A stretch of DNA of 64,000 nucleotides from Pseudomonas sp. URIL14HWK12:I12 (GTDB taxonomy: Bacteria; Pseudomonadota; Gammaproteobacteria; Pseudomonadales; Pseudomonadaceae), in NCBI RefSeq assembly GCF_003097135.1, contig NZ_QEQL01000001.1, positions 682,001-746,000 on the forward strand, written 5' to 3'. Of this stretch, positions 63,316 to 64,000 are shown one piece after another. The notes under the pieces are model-generated. The model did no database searches. It was given only the letters and a program-made list of their open reading frames with translations, and was not told the origin of the DNA. Position 1 is the stretch's first letter; the number at the start of each line of letters is the position of its first letter. The translations under genes were made by a program, and so were the position numbers.

Positions 63316-64000
63316 TCAGGCATCCGGCCACGGCGTGAGCACTTCGAAGCCGTGGGCGGTGACCGCGACCATGTGTTCCCACTGCGCCGACAGCGAACGG
63401 TCCTGGGTGACCACGGTCCAGCCGTCGTCAAGGGTACGGGTGCCATGCTTGCCGGCATTGAGCATGGGCTCGATGGTGAAGATCATGCCTTCCTTCAGGC
63501 GCATGCCGAACCCGGCTTTGCCGAAATGCAGCACCTGGGGGTCGCCATGGTAGACCTGGCCAATGCCATGCCCGCAGTACTCACGCACAATGCTGAAACC
63601 GTCGCGCTGGGCCACGCTCTGGATGGCATGGCCAATGTCGCCGAGGGTGGCGCCGGGGCGTACCGCTTCGATGCCGGCCCACATCGCTTCGAAGGTGGTA
63701 TCCACCAATTTACGCGCCTTCGCCGACGGGTTGCCCACCAGGTACATGCGGCTGGTGTCGCCGTACCAACCGTTGTGAATCAGCGCGACGTCGAGGTTGA
63801 GGATGTCGCCGTCTTCAAGCAGGCGCGGGCTCGGAATACCATGGCACACCACTTCGTTGACCGAAGCGCAGACGGTTTTCGGAAAGCCGTGGTAACCCAC
63901 GTTGGCCGGTATGCACTTGAGTTTTTTGACGATGTATTCATTGCAGCGCTGGTCGAGCTCATCAAGGCTCACGCCCGGCTGCACGTGCTCCTGGATCATG
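63316..64000 (-). CDS. map: Type I methionine aminopeptidase, C-terminal part
   Basis: About 228 codons; the N-terminal ~30 residues are beyond the window. Removes the initiator methionine from new proteins. All five metal ligands are visible: the two Asp of NLDVALIHNGWYGDTSR, His of EYCGHGIGQVYHGDP, Glu of EGMIFTIEPMLNAGK and Glu of SLSAQWEHMVAV. VPSRLL-like HGIPSPRLLEDGD and PKTVCASVNEVVCHG agree with type I enzymes. Convergent with the anti-sigma gene, nine bases apart. In many pseudomonads a dedicated map is also next to rpsB; this may be that copy or a second. Confidence 0.95.
   Translation of the reverse strand, partial: MIQEHVQPGVSLDELDQRCNEYIVKKLKCIPANVGYHGFPKTVCASVNEVVCHGIPSPRLLEDGDILNLDVALIHNGWYGDTSRMYLVGNPSAKARKLVDTTFEAMWAGIEAVRPGATLGDIGHAIQSVAQRDGFSIVREYCGHGIGQVYHGDPQVLHFGKAGFGMRLKEGMIFTIEPMLNAGKHGTRTLDDGWTVVTQDRSLSAQWEHMVAVTAHGFEVLTPWPDA

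Noticed and set aside
1..64000. tRNA, rRNA, CRISPR arrays, prophage or insertion sequences
   Set aside because: None recognised on reading both strands; small structural RNAs could be missed without a covariance search.

Overview
The window is about 64 kb of GC-rich chromosomal DNA from a Gammaproteobacterium of the genus Pseudomonas, most probably the P. putida group. Signs are the membrane PQQ glucose dehydrogenase (gcd), phaJ1, a fadD/hrpA neighbourhood, the aroC-MFS-mtnBDC order, DUF3509, an orphan Rhs tip and many GTG starts. I see no rRNA, tRNA, CRISPR array, insertion sequence or prophage. The reading frames are dense and mostly intact.

Layout. 1-11.6 kb: the start of gcd, the 23S rRNA hydroxylase rlhA, several small proteins, a CAP-domain protein, and a TetR regulator facing a three-gene HlyD/DHA2/outer-membrane efflux operon with a palindromic operator. 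11.6-16.3 kb: an NCS1 nucleobase-type permease, a dCache chemoreceptor and a luciferase-like flavin monooxygenase, whose promoter regions carry two copies of one 20-bp element, so they look like one regulon. 16.4-23.1 kb: a nitrogen cluster gmaS-mgsA-mgsB-mgsC-amt (gamma-glutamylmethylamide synthetase, three N-methylglutamate synthase subunits, ammonium channel) opposite an XRE-cupin regulator. The intergenic region has a near-consensus sigma-54 promoter, an NtrC-like enhancer site at about -120 and two TTCC-N5-GGAA operators at the start site. 23.1-32.1 kb: a FabH-like synthase, hrpA, fadD, phaJ1 and nhaA.

32.2-45.7 kb: slyB, pdxH, two OmpA-domain lipoproteins (one with a Lys/Ala-rich tail), an esterase, dinG, a DUF1145 gene broken by an in-frame TGA, two SEC-C proteins, an LTA-synthase-like protein, an ankyrin protein, and a small DUF3509 gene behind a sigma-54 promoter with paired palindromes. 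45.7-49.9 kb: aroC, an MFS transporter and the methionine-salvage genes mtnB, mtnD and mtnC in one tightly packed operon. 51.8-57 kb: the SOS mutagenesis cassette imuA-imuB-dnaE2 with a LexA-type box and no lexA2. 57-64 kb: an AraC/DJ-1 regulator, an Rhs remnant, sotB, and a divergent ECF-sigma/anti-sigma versus catalase-like peroxidase/cytochrome b561 module with matching promoters on both strands, then the end of map.

The parts most likely to be under-described are the nitrogen cluster (N-methylglutamate synthase without the usual dehydrogenase genes, with layered control), the permease-chemoreceptor-monooxygenase regulon, the sigma-54-driven DUF3509 gene, and the ECF peroxidase module. Functional statements rest on recognising protein families by eye. 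Operon, promoter and operator calls are inferences from sequence pattern.
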